Part shown: piece by piece, positions 1 through 7,030 of the stretch
How positions within the stretch are numbered: the first letter of the stretch is position 1
How the letters are laid out: each line of letters opens with the position of its first letter
Source of the DNA: JALSHZ01 sp964614535
GTDB lineage: Bacteria; Pseudomonadota; Gammaproteobacteria; UWMA-0217
Assembly: GCA_964614535.1 (NCBI GenBank)
Contig: CAZTOZ010000021.1
Location: 1 to 8,861 of the forward strand
Direction of reading: 5' to 3'
DNA: 8,861 nt
Notes under the pieces: model-generated
Told to the model about the DNA's origin: nothing
Databases searched by the model: none
The model's input: the letters and a program-made list of their open reading frames with translations, nothing else
Made by a program: the position numbers and the translations under genes

Positions 1-373
1 CCGGGAGCGCCTGCGACTGATCCGCCGCGAGGTGTTCATCGTCGAGCAACAGGTGCCCGAGGCACTGGAGTGGGACGAGGACGACGCCAGCGCCATCCAC
101 CTGCTCGCCGAAACAAGCGACGGCGGCCCGGTCGGCACCGCGCGCATTCTGCCCAGCGGACAGATCGGGCGCATGGCGGTACGCAAGTCCTGGCGCGAGC
201 AAGGCGTCGGCAAAGCACTGCTTCAGGCAGCCATCGAACACTGCTCAAGACCTCCGTTTCTGCATGCTCAGGTCTATGCCATTCCTTTCTATGCCACTGC
301 GGGTTTCAGCCCCGTCGGCGAAGCATTCCTCGAAGCCGGCATTTTACACCGCGTCATGCGGCTGTCCGTCTAA
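1..373 (+). CDS. GNAT-family N-acetyltransferase (3' part; start lies outside the window)
   Basis: The reading frame is open from base 2 and ends at TAA 371-373, so the N-terminus is missing. A GTG at 32 is in frame, but the residues before it (RERLRLIRRE) fit the family, so GTG 32 is probably an internal valine. The pattern VFIVEQQVPEALEWDEDD followed by AIHLLA is typical of the small ElaA/YjcF-like GNAT proteins. The acetyl-CoA pyrophosphate-binding signature R-E-Q-G-V-G-K-A-L-L is present, preceded by the strand IGRMAV. The C-terminal FYATAGFSPVGEAF is the usual GNAT end (Y-x-x-x-G-F). Such enzymes move an acetyl group from acetyl-CoA to an amine; the substrate cannot be deduced. The protein has no membrane segment and should be cytosolic. 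The next gene begins 73 bases downstream on the same strand with no terminator between them, so the two may be co-transcribed. Confidence 0.88.
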   Translation, partial: RERLRLIRREVFIVEQQVPEALEWDEDDASAIHLLAETSDGGPVGTARILPSGQIGRMAVRKSWREQGVGKALLQAAIEHCSRPPFLHAQVYAIPFYATAGFSPVGEAFLEAGILHRVMRLSV

Positions 374-446
374 CACCAGCGGAATATGAAACAAGTCAAC
401 GCAGCCGGAAAAAAGGCAGCGTATCGTTTCCTTCCATCTCGACAAA

Positions 447-2135
447 ATGGACCAATTACAGGCTGCCACGATGTACACCGACGCCCGCACCCTCGACAAC
501 GGCAAGACACTCTCCACCGACATCTGCATCATCGGGGCCGGTCCGGCGGGCACCACGCTGGCACGAGAATTCGCCGGCAGCCCGGTCCGCGTCCTGCTGC
601 TGGAGAGCGGCGGGGAGAAGGCCGACCATCGCATCCAACAACTCAGTGGCGGCGAAATCACCGGCGATTTCACCGAGCCGGTGGAAAATACCCATCTACG
701 CCAGCTGGGTGGCACCGCCAACCACTGGATCATCAAGATGTCGGACAAGCAGTACGGCTACCGCTATGCACCGCTGAACCACATCGACTTCGAGAAACGC
801 GACGCCATCCCCTATTCCGGTTGGCCGATTGGCCGCAACGATCTCGACCCCTATTACGAAAGGGTACACAGTATTTGCAAGGTTGGACCCTATCGCTACG
901 GCCCCGGCCACTGGGAGACAGAGCGTTTCAAACCGCTGCCACTCGATAGCGACCGGGTCGTCACCGATTTCTTCACCTTCGGGCCGACACGACTGTTCGG
1001 ACACGACTTCCCCCGCGAAGCGGCAAAGGCCGGCAACGTGGGCGTATTACTCCACGCCACGGTGACCGAGCTGCTGGCCAATGATGCCGGCACGGCGGTC
1101 GAGACCGCCATCATAAAAACCTTCAACGGCAAGACGATCCGGGTCAATGCCCGCCATTTCATTATCGCCGCGGGTGGCTTTCAGACCCCCCGGCTACTGC
1201 TCAACTCACGCAACCGCTTTGCCCACGGCCTCGGCAATCAGCACGACGTGGTAGGCCGCTACTACATCGACCATGGCCTGGTGCCCAGCGGAAACCTCTA
1301 TCCGGACGATCCCACCATCATCAACCGCCTCGGTCTCTACGACATGCGGCTGATGGAGGGCTGCTCGGTCCTCGGCAAGCTGTCACTGGCGGAAAAGGTG
1401 ATGCGCGAGGAGGGGCTGAGGAATTTCTGCGCGACCCTGTTTCCGATGCCCGAGCCCCATGAAGTGGAGGCCATCCTCAGTATGAAGTCGATTGCCGTCG
1501 ATCTGGCCGGACGCAAGTTCCCGAAGCAGTTGCCGAAGCACTTGATCAACATGCTGCGCGGCGGCAAGCATCTGGTATTCATGCTGAACCAGAAATTCCG
1601 CCACGGCGGCACGCTGATGCCAGGCTTCGGTCAAGGCGGGTGGTCGAAGTTCGACGACAACGAAAAGAAGTACCGCCGCCTCGAACTGATGGCGTTCGTC
1701 GAGCAAACACCCGATCCCGACAACCGCGTGACGCTGATCGAAGAGAAAGATGAACTGGGTGCCCCGAAGATTCGCGTCCACTACGAATGGAAGGAGGAGG
1801 ATGTTCGCAGCATCGCCCGCGCCCAGGAGATCGTCTGGGAGGAGCTACATCAGCTGAGGATCGGGCGGATCGAACCACCGGATCGGCCAAATGGACTGCC
1901 GGCCGTCGGCTCGGAGGGGTTGCACCATCTGATGGGCACGACGCGAATGTCGGACGACCCGAAATATGGCGTCGTCGATCGCAACTGCACCGTCCACGGC
2001 ATCGGCAATCTGCACATCGCCAGCAGTTCGGTGTTCCCCACCGGCGGCTACGCCAATCCGACCATTACCATTTTGGCGCTGGCGCTACGCCTGGCCGACC
2101 ACCTGAAAAAAGACTTCCAAGGCCAGCCCGAGTAG
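447..2135 (+). CDS. GMC-family FAD-dependent oxidoreductase (alcohol/sugar dehydrogenase type)
   Basis: The protein has 562 residues from ATG 447. An internal ATG at 471 (MYTDARTLDNG) is an equally possible start; neither has a strong Shine-Dalgarno sequence. The N-terminal Rossmann FAD motif is clear: IIGAGPAGTTLA at about 28-39, with the ribose-binding glutamate E53 in LLLESGG. GGTANHW (88-94) and SGWPI...LDPYYER (124-139) follow, as in the sugar-oxidising GMC branch. HFIIAAGGFQTPRLLLNS lies near 237-255. The C-terminal GMC domain has HLMGTTRM, with the likely catalytic H494, then VVDRNC, NLHIASSSVFPT and ANPTITI, where N537 occupies the second active-site position. Family knowledge: these enzymes oxidise an alcohol carbon of a sugar, choline or similar substrate using FAD. 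No signal peptide or Tat motif is visible, so a cytosolic site is likely. No small subunit or partner cytochrome is adjacent. The gene converges with sodB. Substrate unknown. Confidence 0.9.
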   Translation: MDQLQAATMYTDARTLDNGKTLSTDICIIGAGPAGTTLAREFAGSPVRVLLLESGGEKADHRIQQLSGGEITGDFTEPVENTHLRQLGGTANHWIIKMSDKQYGYRYAPLNHIDFEKRDAIPYSGWPIGRNDLDPYYERVHSICKVGPYRYGPGHWETERFKPLPLDSDRVVTDFFTFGPTRLFGHDFPREAAKAGNVGVLLHATVTELLANDAGTAVETAIIKTFNGKTIRVNARHFIIAAGGFQTPRLLLNSRNRFAHGLGNQHDVVGRYYIDHGLVPSGNLYPDDPTIINRLGLYDMRLMEGCSVLGKLSLAEKVMREEGLRNFCATLFPMPEPHEVEAILSMKSIAVDLAGRKFPKQLPKHLINMLRGGKHLVFMLNQKFRHGGTLMPGFGQGGWSKFDDNEKKYRRLELMAFVEQTPDPDNRVTLIEEKDELGAPKIRVHYEWKEEDVRSIARAQEIVWEELHQLRIGRIEPPDRPNGLPAVGSEGLHHLMGTTRMSDDPKYGVVDRNCTVHGIGNLHIASSSVFPTGGYANPTITILALALRLADHLKKDFQGQPE

Positions 2136-2340
2136 ATCGATCATTGAAGACACGGACCGACACGTTGATTTGCATGGCGTACCGTAAGGCGTTGGCAAAT
2201 CACGATTCCCGACACCGCCATGCCGTTTTGGGAAAACCCTGCATTCTCATTCGAGCCCTTATCGATGAACGCTGGTTTTCGGCAATCGGAAGAAAAAACG
2301 GCGCCGAAGCGCCGTTTTTCGTTCCATCCTCCGCCATGGA
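2136..2340. other. Convergent intergenic region between the GMC gene and sodB
   Basis: This stretch separates the stop codons of two convergent genes. Its only clear element is the terminator hairpin at 2294-2319. A + strand reading frame starting at ATG 2174 stays open, but it runs straight through the terminator and into the antisense of sodB and resembles no protein I know, so it is not called. Confidence 0.6.
2294..2319. terminator. Bidirectional intrinsic terminator between the GMC gene and sodB
   Basis: A perfect 11-bp inverted repeat (AAAAACGGCGC / GCGCCGTTTTT) encloses a 4-base loop. An A run flanks the left arm and a T run the right arm, so the hairpin is followed by a U tract on either strand. 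On the - strand the loop is UUCG closed by C-G, the very stable tetraloop. It lies 22 bases beyond the sodB stop and about 160 bases beyond the GMC stop, so sodB is its closest client. Confidence 0.9.
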
Positions 2341-2928
2341 TCACGCGCCAAAATTGCTGGCGACGAAATCCCAGTTGACGAGGTTCCAGAAGTTTTCGAC
2401 GTACTTGGGCCGCAGGTTGCGGTAGTCGATGTAGTAGGCATGCTCCCAGACGTCGCAGGTCATCAACGGGGTAACACCCTCTTCGGTCAGCGGGCAACCG
2501 GCATTGCTGGTGTTGACGATCTCCAGCGAGCCGTCGGCCTTTTTCACCAGCCAGGTCCAGCCGGAACCGAAGTTGGTCACGCACGAGGTGGAATACTTCT
2601 CCTTGAAGTCGGCAAAGGAACCGAATGCCTCGTCGATGGCCTCGGCCAGCGCGCCGGTGGGCTCGCCGCCACCATTGGGCTTCATGCAGTTCCAGTAGAA
2701 AGTGTGATTCCACACCTGCGCGGCGTTGTTGAAGATACCGCCGGCGGGCGCCGTCCTGATGATCTCTTCGAGTGTCTTGTCCTCGAACTCGGTGCCCTTG
2801 ATGAGATTGTTCAGATTGGTCACGTAGGCCTGATGGTGCTTGCCGTGGTGGTATTCGAGGGTCTCTGCGGAGATATGCGGTTGCAGTGCATCTTTCGCAT
2901 AGGGAAGATCGGGCAGTTTATGCTCCAT
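2341..2928 (-). CDS. sodB: Iron superoxide dismutase
   Basis: This is a 195-residue Fe-type superoxide dismutase, which converts superoxide to hydrogen peroxide and oxygen in the cytosol. The start is ATG 2928: AGGAG at 2934-2938 sits 5 bases upstream. An in-frame GTG at 2934 overlaps that site and cannot be the start. The N-terminus MEHKLPDLPYAKDALQPHIS is typical of SodB. The metal ligands by alignment are H27, H75, D159 and H163 (in DVWEHAYYIDY). Y35 and Q71 (FNNAAQVWNHTFYW) are the second-sphere residues. The glutamine placed before the second histidine, together with WNHTFYWNC, marks the iron rather than manganese type. The length is normal (family about 193 residues) and no signal peptide is seen. 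The gene follows the large dehydrogenase gene by 103 bases on the same strand but has its own candidate promoter and a terminator downstream. Confidence 0.97.
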   Translation of the reverse strand: MEHKLPDLPYAKDALQPHISAETLEYHHGKHHQAYVTNLNNLIKGTEFEDKTLEEIIRTAPAGGIFNNAAQVWNHTFYWNCMKPNGGGEPTGALAEAIDEAFGSFADFKEKYSTSCVTNFGSGWTWLVKKADGSLEIVNTSNAGCPLTEEGVTPLMTCDVWEHAYYIDYRNLRPKYVENFWNLVNWDFVASNFGA

Positions 2929-2933
2929 GTTCA

Positions 2934-2938
2934 CTCCT
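2934..2938 (-). promoter_or_regulatory. Ribosome binding site of sodB (AGGAG)
   Basis: AGGAG on the - strand lies 5 bases before ATG 2928. It decides the start, because the longer GTG start at 2934 would lie inside the Shine-Dalgarno sequence itself. Confidence 0.85.
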
Positions 2939-2942
2939 GTGG

Positions 2943-2979
2943 ACTTGTCTTATGTCAATGAAAAATCGAGCGGACAAGT
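2943..2979. repeat. Inverted repeat ACTTGTC ... GACAAGT around the sodB promoter
   Basis: Two perfect 7-base arms (2943-2949 and 2973-2979) are separated by 23 bases, with arm centres 30 bases apart, about three helical turns. One arm overlaps the candidate -35 and the other lies between the -10 and the expected transcription start. This is the layout of an operator for a dimeric or looping regulator, but the sequence does not resemble a Fur box and no regulator is known to me. It could be chance. Confidence 0.4.
2949..2977 (-). promoter_or_regulatory. Candidate sigma-70-type promoter of sodB
   Basis: On the - strand, TTGTCC (2977-2972) is followed by a 17-base spacer and CATAAG (2954-2949). 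Each hexamer matches the sigma-70 consensus at 4 of 6 positions, and the spacing is optimal. Transcription would start near 2942, giving a leader of about 14 bases that still contains AGGAG. A perfect TTGACA occurs nearby (2953-2958) but is too close to the start codon to have a usable -10. The pair is bracketed by the inverted repeat listed separately. Confidence 0.4.
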
Positions 2980-3031
2980 GTATCAGAGCGGCACGGTCGA
3001 TGGCGGAAATCCGCGGACGCGGTGCGGCTGT

Positions 3032-6000
3032 TCACAGCAGCACCCGCTCCAGCCCGTCGGCGACGGTCTGTTCGACAAAGCGCTTCTGCCAACCCTCCCC
3101 CAGTAGGTCGTTGGCCAGCTCCACCACGATGTACTCGGTCACCAGACCGGTGTCCTCACGATAGCGCTCCAACCCCTGCTGACAGGCGGGACAGCTGGTG
3201 AGCATCTTGACGTCGTCGCCATCGACCCGCTCCCGTCCGGTGAAGGCGCGAATGCCTTTCTTGAGCTCATCGAGCTTGCGGAAGCGCACCTGGGTGGCGA
3301 TATCGGGCCGGCTGACGGCGAAAGTGCCCGCCTCGCCGCAGCAACGGTCGGACAAGCGAACGTCGGCACCGAGCAGGCGCCGGCCCACCTCGACCCCGTC
3401 GTAGTGTTTCATCGGCGTATGGCACGGCTCGTGGTAGAGGTATTGCCGCCCTTTCAGGCCACTGGTGGTCACGCCCTTCTCCAGCAGGTATTCATGGATG
3501 TCGATGAGGCGGCAGCCGGGGAAGATGCGCTCGAACTCATAGCCGAGCAGCTGATCCATGCAGGTGCCGCAAGAGACCATGACGGTCTTGATGTCCATGT
3601 AGTTGAGCGTATTGGCGATACGATGGAACAACACCCGGTTTTCAGTGGAGATGGCCTTGCCGCGGGCCAGGTCGCCCCCGGCATTCTGCGGATAGCCACA
3701 GCAGAGGTAACCAGGCGGCAACACCACTTCGGCCCCTAGGTGGGTAGCCATTGCCAGCGTCGCCAGCCCCACCTGGCTGAACAGCCGTTCGGAGCCACAG
3801 CCGGGGAAATAGAAGACCGCTTCACCACTGCCCGGCCGCGTTCCCGGCTTGCGCAGTATCGGGACGGTCTTGTCGTCCTCGACACCAAGCAATGCCCGCA
3901 TCGTCTTGCTCGGCAGCGACGGCGGCATCGGCTTGCGGACGAATTCGACGATCTGCGCCTTGACCGGCGGCTTGCCGGTGGTGGCCTGCGGCCGTTCTTC
4001 CGGCCTGACCAGGCCGGCGGCACTGAACAAGCGGTGCCCCAGCCGTTGTGACTTGTAACCCCACTCGACGACGGCCTTGCGCATCAGGCGGATGCTGCGC
4101 GGATCCTTGATGTTGAGGAAGGCCATCGACAATGCCGTCATCGCTTTGGGGTGACGCTTGCCGCGCGCCTTGAGGATGGCGCGCATCTTCACCGTCACGT
4201 CACCGAAATCGATATTGACCGGGCAGGGCTTGAGACAACGATGGCAGATGGTGCAGTGGTCGGCAATGTCGTTCATCTCCTCGAAGTGCTGCAACGAAAC
4301 GCCGCGCCGTGTCTGCTCCTCGTAGAGAAACGCCTCGATCATCAGCCCGGTGGCAAGAATCTTGTTGCGTGGGGAATAGAGCAGATTGGCCCGTGGCACA
4401 TGGGTGGTGCAGACCGGTTTGCATTTGCCGCAGCGCAGGCAGTGCTTGATATCGTCGTTGAGGTCACCCAACTCGCTGTCTTCGAGGATCAAGGCCTCCT
4501 GCTGGACCAGCTGCAGCGACGGCGTATAGGCGTTGTCGAGCCCGCTGCCGGGCAGCAGTTTGCCACGATTGAAGTGGCCGTCCGGGTCGACCTTCTGCTT
4601 GTACTGCTGGAAACGCCGGATGCTCTCTGCATCGAGGTATTTGAATTTGGTCAGACCGATGCCGTGCTCGCCAGAGATGACACCATCGAGCCGCTGCGCC
4701 AGGGCCATGATCTGATCGACGATGCGATCGGCCTCCTGCAACATCTGGTAGTTGTCGGAGTGAACCGGGATGTTGGTGTGGACGTTGCCATCGCCCGCAT
4801 GCATGTGCAGCGCCACAAACAGCCGGCTGGCGCGAATCCGGGCATGGATCCGGTCCAGCTCGGCCCGCAGGTGGCGGAAGTCCCGCCCGGCAAAAATGGT
4901 CTTGAGCGTCTCCTCCACCGAACGGCGATAGGAGATCCGCAGGCTGCGGCGAAGCAGCAGATCGATGATGCGGTCACCGGGACGCAGATCCTCCCGGGCA
5001 CGCTCGTCGAGCAGATCGAGTGCCTTCTCCGCCGGCGCCTCGCGGGACTCGAGAATCTCCCGCCACAACGCTGCGACCGCATGAAGGTGGTTGAGCGCGG
5101 CCTCGACCTTGAGGTGGATCTGCGCCTCGCGCTCGGCACTCTCCTCGACACGTCCGGCACCACGCAATTCGGCCGGCTCCCCTTGCAGATACTCCACCAC
5201 GGCCGTGATGATCCGAAGCTTGTTCTGCATCGACTGTTCGATATTGATGCGCTCGATACCCTCGCTGTAGGCGGCGAGGTTGTGCAGCGGGATGACCACA
5301 TCCTCGTTGATCTTGAAGGCATTGGTATGGGCGGCAATGGCGGCAGTACGGGCACGATCGAGCCAGAACTGGCGTCGCGCCTCGGGACTGGCGGCAATGA
5401 AACCCACGCCGTGACGCGCCGCCGCCAGCGATACCACCAGTTGCGCGGCAGCCTCGACCTCCGCCTCCTCATCCCCGACCACATCGGCAATCAAGACCAT
5501 CTTGGGCAGGTTGACGGCGGCCCCTTTGGGGGTATAGCGAACCGCCTTGATGTAGCGCTCATCGAGATGTTCGAGCCCGGCCAGCGTCACCTTGTCGTCT
5601 GCTTCGAGCGTATCGATGATCTCGACGATGGCCGGTACCGCTTCGTGCAGGTCACTACCGTAGAATTCGAGACAGACCGTGCGGGTGAACGCCGGCATTC
5701 GGTGGAGCACGAAGACACCGGAGGTGATAAGGCCATCGCATCCCTCTTTCTGGATGCCGGGCAGGCCACCGAGAAACTTGTCGGTCACATCCTTGCCGAG
5801 GCCGGTCTTGCGAAACATCGTTCCGGGAAACGAGAGTATCTCCGGCGCCCCCTTCGGCGTCTTGCCGTCGGCGGCATAGCGGCAGACACGAAAGCGCACC
5901 GTCTCCTGCTTGTGAATCTTGCCGAGATTGTGCTCCAGCCGCTCCACCTCCAGCCAGTCGCCATCGGGGGTCACCATCCGCCAGGAGAGCAGATTGTCCA

Positions 6001-6889
6001 GCGTGGTACCCCAGAGCACCGCCTTCTTGCCGCCGGCATTCATGGCGATGTTGCCACCGATCGTCGATGCGTCCTGCGAAGTGGGATCGACGGCAAAGAC
6101 ATAGCCCGCCTCGGCGGCACGCTCGCTGACGCGCTTGGTCACAACGCCGGCACCGGCACGAATCGTGGCCACGGGCGCCTCGACACCATCGATCCGGCGT
6201 ACCAGCACATCACCCAACTGCTCCAGTTTTTCGGTATTGATGACGACGCTGTCCGGTACCAACGGAATCGCACCGCCGGTGTACCCCGTGCCACCACCCC
6301 GTGGAATGATCGTCAGCCCCAGCTCGATGCAGCTCTGCACGAGACCGGCGATCTCGGCCTCGGAATCGGGCGTCAGCACCACCAACGGCAATTCGACCCG
6401 CCAGTCGGTCGCATCGGTGACATGGGCGACCCGGGCCAATCCACCGAAGTCGATGTTGTCCCGACGGGTATGCCTGAGAAAGGCCTTGAGCGCTTTTCTG
6501 CGCAGTTCGAGCTGGCGCGGAAACCAGGCGGAAAACGCATCGACCGCCTGACAGGCACGGGCCGCCAGATCGAGCGCCTGCGCATTACCATCGGCCCGAG
6601 CTTCGATCTGCCGCAAGCGGTGGCGCATCGCTTCGATCAGGGCGACGAGCCGCTTGGGTGTCTCCAGCAGATCACTCTGGATATAGGGGTTTCGAGTCAC
6701 CACCCAGAGATCCCCGAGCACCTCCAGCAACATGCGCGCGGAGATGCCGGTGCGCCGGACACCTCGCAACCGCTCGATGACCTCCCAGGCATCCTCGCCA
6801 AGCAGGCGGATCACGATCTCCCGGTCGGAGAAAGAGGTGTAGTTGTAAGGAATCTCCCGGATTCTCGGGCTGGACACAGCGGCTGACAT
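3032..6889 (-). CDS. FAD-linked D-2-hydroxyacid dehydrogenase / Fe-S oxidoreductase fusion with N-terminal DUF3683-type domain
   Basis: The protein has 1285 residues from ATG 6889 (MSAAVSSPRIREIPYNYTSF); a longer TTG start at 6967 would run into the upstream terminator. In order: a conserved N-terminal domain (about 10-130) resembling DUF3683; a PCMH-type FAD-binding domain (about 165-400) with PRGGGTGYTGG (197-206) and STIGGNIAMNAGG (275-287); a GlcD/lactate-dehydrogenase-type C-terminal domain with HMHAGDGNVHTN (695-706) and SGEHGIG (739-745), split by a charged helical insert (about 570-690). Two 4Fe-4S motifs follow: C817, C820, C823, C827 and C879, C882, C885, C889-P. Two CCG domains end the protein: C1031, C1063-C1064, C1107, C1110 and C1156, C1183-C1184, C1233, C1236. 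All cysteines are intact. Family members oxidise D-lactate, glycolate or D-2-hydroxyglutarate and pass electrons to a respiratory acceptor; which one here is unknown. E. coli GlcD/GlcF and YdiJ are relatives. No signal peptide or membrane helix, so cytoplasmic, perhaps membrane-associated. Confidence 0.92.
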   Translation of the reverse strand: MSAAVSSPRIREIPYNYTSFSDREIVIRLLGEDAWEVIERLRGVRRTGISARMLLEVLGDLWVVTRNPYIQSDLLETPKRLVALIEAMRHRLRQIEARADGNAQALDLAARACQAVDAFSAWFPRQLELRRKALKAFLRHTRRDNIDFGGLARVAHVTDATDWRVELPLVVLTPDSEAEIAGLVQSCIELGLTIIPRGGGTGYTGGAIPLVPDSVVINTEKLEQLGDVLVRRIDGVEAPVATIRAGAGVVTKRVSERAAEAGYVFAVDPTSQDASTIGGNIAMNAGGKKAVLWGTTLDNLLSWRMVTPDGDWLEVERLEHNLGKIHKQETVRFRVCRYAADGKTPKGAPEILSFPGTMFRKTGLGKDVTDKFLGGLPGIQKEGCDGLITSGVFVLHRMPAFTRTVCLEFYGSDLHEAVPAIVEIIDTLEADDKVTLAGLEHLDERYIKAVRYTPKGAAVNLPKMVLIADVVGDEEAEVEAAAQLVVSLAAARHGVGFIAASPEARRQFWLDRARTAAIAAHTNAFKINEDVVIPLHNLAAYSEGIERINIEQSMQNKLRIITAVVEYLQGEPAELRGAGRVEESAEREAQIHLKVEAALNHLHAVAALWREILESREAPAEKALDLLDERAREDLRPGDRIIDLLLRRSLRISYRRSVEETLKTIFAGRDFRHLRAELDRIHARIRASRLFVALHMHAGDGNVHTNIPVHSDNYQMLQEADRIVDQIMALAQRLDGVISGEHGIGLTKFKYLDAESIRRFQQYKQKVDPDGHFNRGKLLPGSGLDNAYTPSLQLVQQEALILEDSELGDLNDDIKHCLRCGKCKPVCTTHVPRANLLYSPRNKILATGLMIEAFLYEEQTRRGVSLQHFEEMNDIADHCTICHRCLKPCPVNIDFGDVTVKMRAILKARGKRHPKAMTALSMAFLNIKDPRSIRLMRKAVVEWGYKSQRLGHRLFSAAGLVRPEERPQATTGKPPVKAQIVEFVRKPMPPSLPSKTMRALLGVEDDKTVPILRKPGTRPGSGEAVFYFPGCGSERLFSQVGLATLAMATHLGAEVVLPPGYLCCGYPQNAGGDLARGKAISTENRVLFHRIANTLNYMDIKTVMVSCGTCMDQLLGYEFERIFPGCRLIDIHEYLLEKGVTTSGLKGRQYLYHEPCHTPMKHYDGVEVGRRLLGADVRLSDRCCGEAGTFAVSRPDIATQVRFRKLDELKKGIRAFTGRERVDGDDVKMLTSCPACQQGLERYREDTGLVTEYIVVELANDLLGEGWQKRFVEQTVADGLERVLL

Positions 6890-6919
6890 GGCGATCAGGC
6901 AGGGTGATTTCGGGGCGCC

Positions 6920-6928
6920 ATCATAGCA
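6920..6928 (-). promoter_or_regulatory. Candidate extended -10 promoter of the FAD/Fe-S dehydrogenase gene
   Basis: On the - strand TGCTATGAT matches the extended -10 pattern TGn followed by TATGAT (5 of 6 to TATAAT). No good -35 lies 16-18 bases upstream, which is common for extended -10 promoters. Transcription would begin near 6913, about 24 bases before ATG 6889. It lies just downstream of the terminator of the preceding gene, as expected for an independent unit. The leader has no clear Shine-Dalgarno sequence before ATG 6889. Confidence 0.4.
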
Positions 6929-6965
6929 CTGGCCATCGCCAAACCGAATGGACAATACCGATGGC

Positions 6966-6991
6966 AAAAAAAACGCGGCCCGAAGGCCGCG
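6966..6991 (-). terminator. Intrinsic terminator of the cytochrome c/DUF302 gene
   Basis: On the - strand CGCGGCC, loop TTCG, GGCCGCG (7-bp perfect stem, 6974-6991) is followed by eight T residues (6973-6966). The loop is a C-closed UUCG tetraloop. It lies about 40 bases after the cytochrome stop codon. On the + strand the stem is followed by only a weak T-rich stretch (CTCTTTC), so it acts mainly on the - strand. Confidence 0.9.
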
Positions 6992-7030
6992 CTCTTTCGC
7001 CTGACGGCATTGCCCGTTGCGATGCGGCGA

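Noticed and set aside
1787..2425. A 212-codon + strand frame running through the end of the GMC gene into sodB antisense
   Set aside because: It overlaps two well-supported genes and a terminator, and its sequence is low-complexity and arginine-rich, typical of an out-of-frame reading.
2141..2713. A 190-codon - strand frame overlapping sodB
   Set aside because: It is a shifted-frame shadow of sodB, crosses the terminator hairpin and has no family resemblance.
2953..2958. Perfect TTGACA on the - strand upstream of sodB
   Set aside because: A -10 at the normal distance would fall on the Shine-Dalgarno and start codon region, where no -10-like hexamer exists.
3011..3022. Inverted repeat CCGCG-GA-CGCGG after the dehydrogenase stop as a terminator
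   Set aside because: The loop is only two bases and there is no U tract on the - strand, so it cannot be supported as an intrinsic terminator.
4151..6886. A 911-codon open frame on the + strand opposite the FAD/Fe-S dehydrogenase gene
   Set aside because: It is exactly antisense to a gene with full domain and motif support. Its translation has no recognisable motif, and such long antisense frames are common opposite GC-rich genes with strong codon bias.
6890..6967. N-terminal extension of the dehydrogenase to a TTG at 6967
   Set aside because: It would add 26 residues with no conservation pattern, begin next to the upstream terminator's T run and lie across the candidate extended -10 promoter. 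ATG 6889 begins right before the conserved domain.
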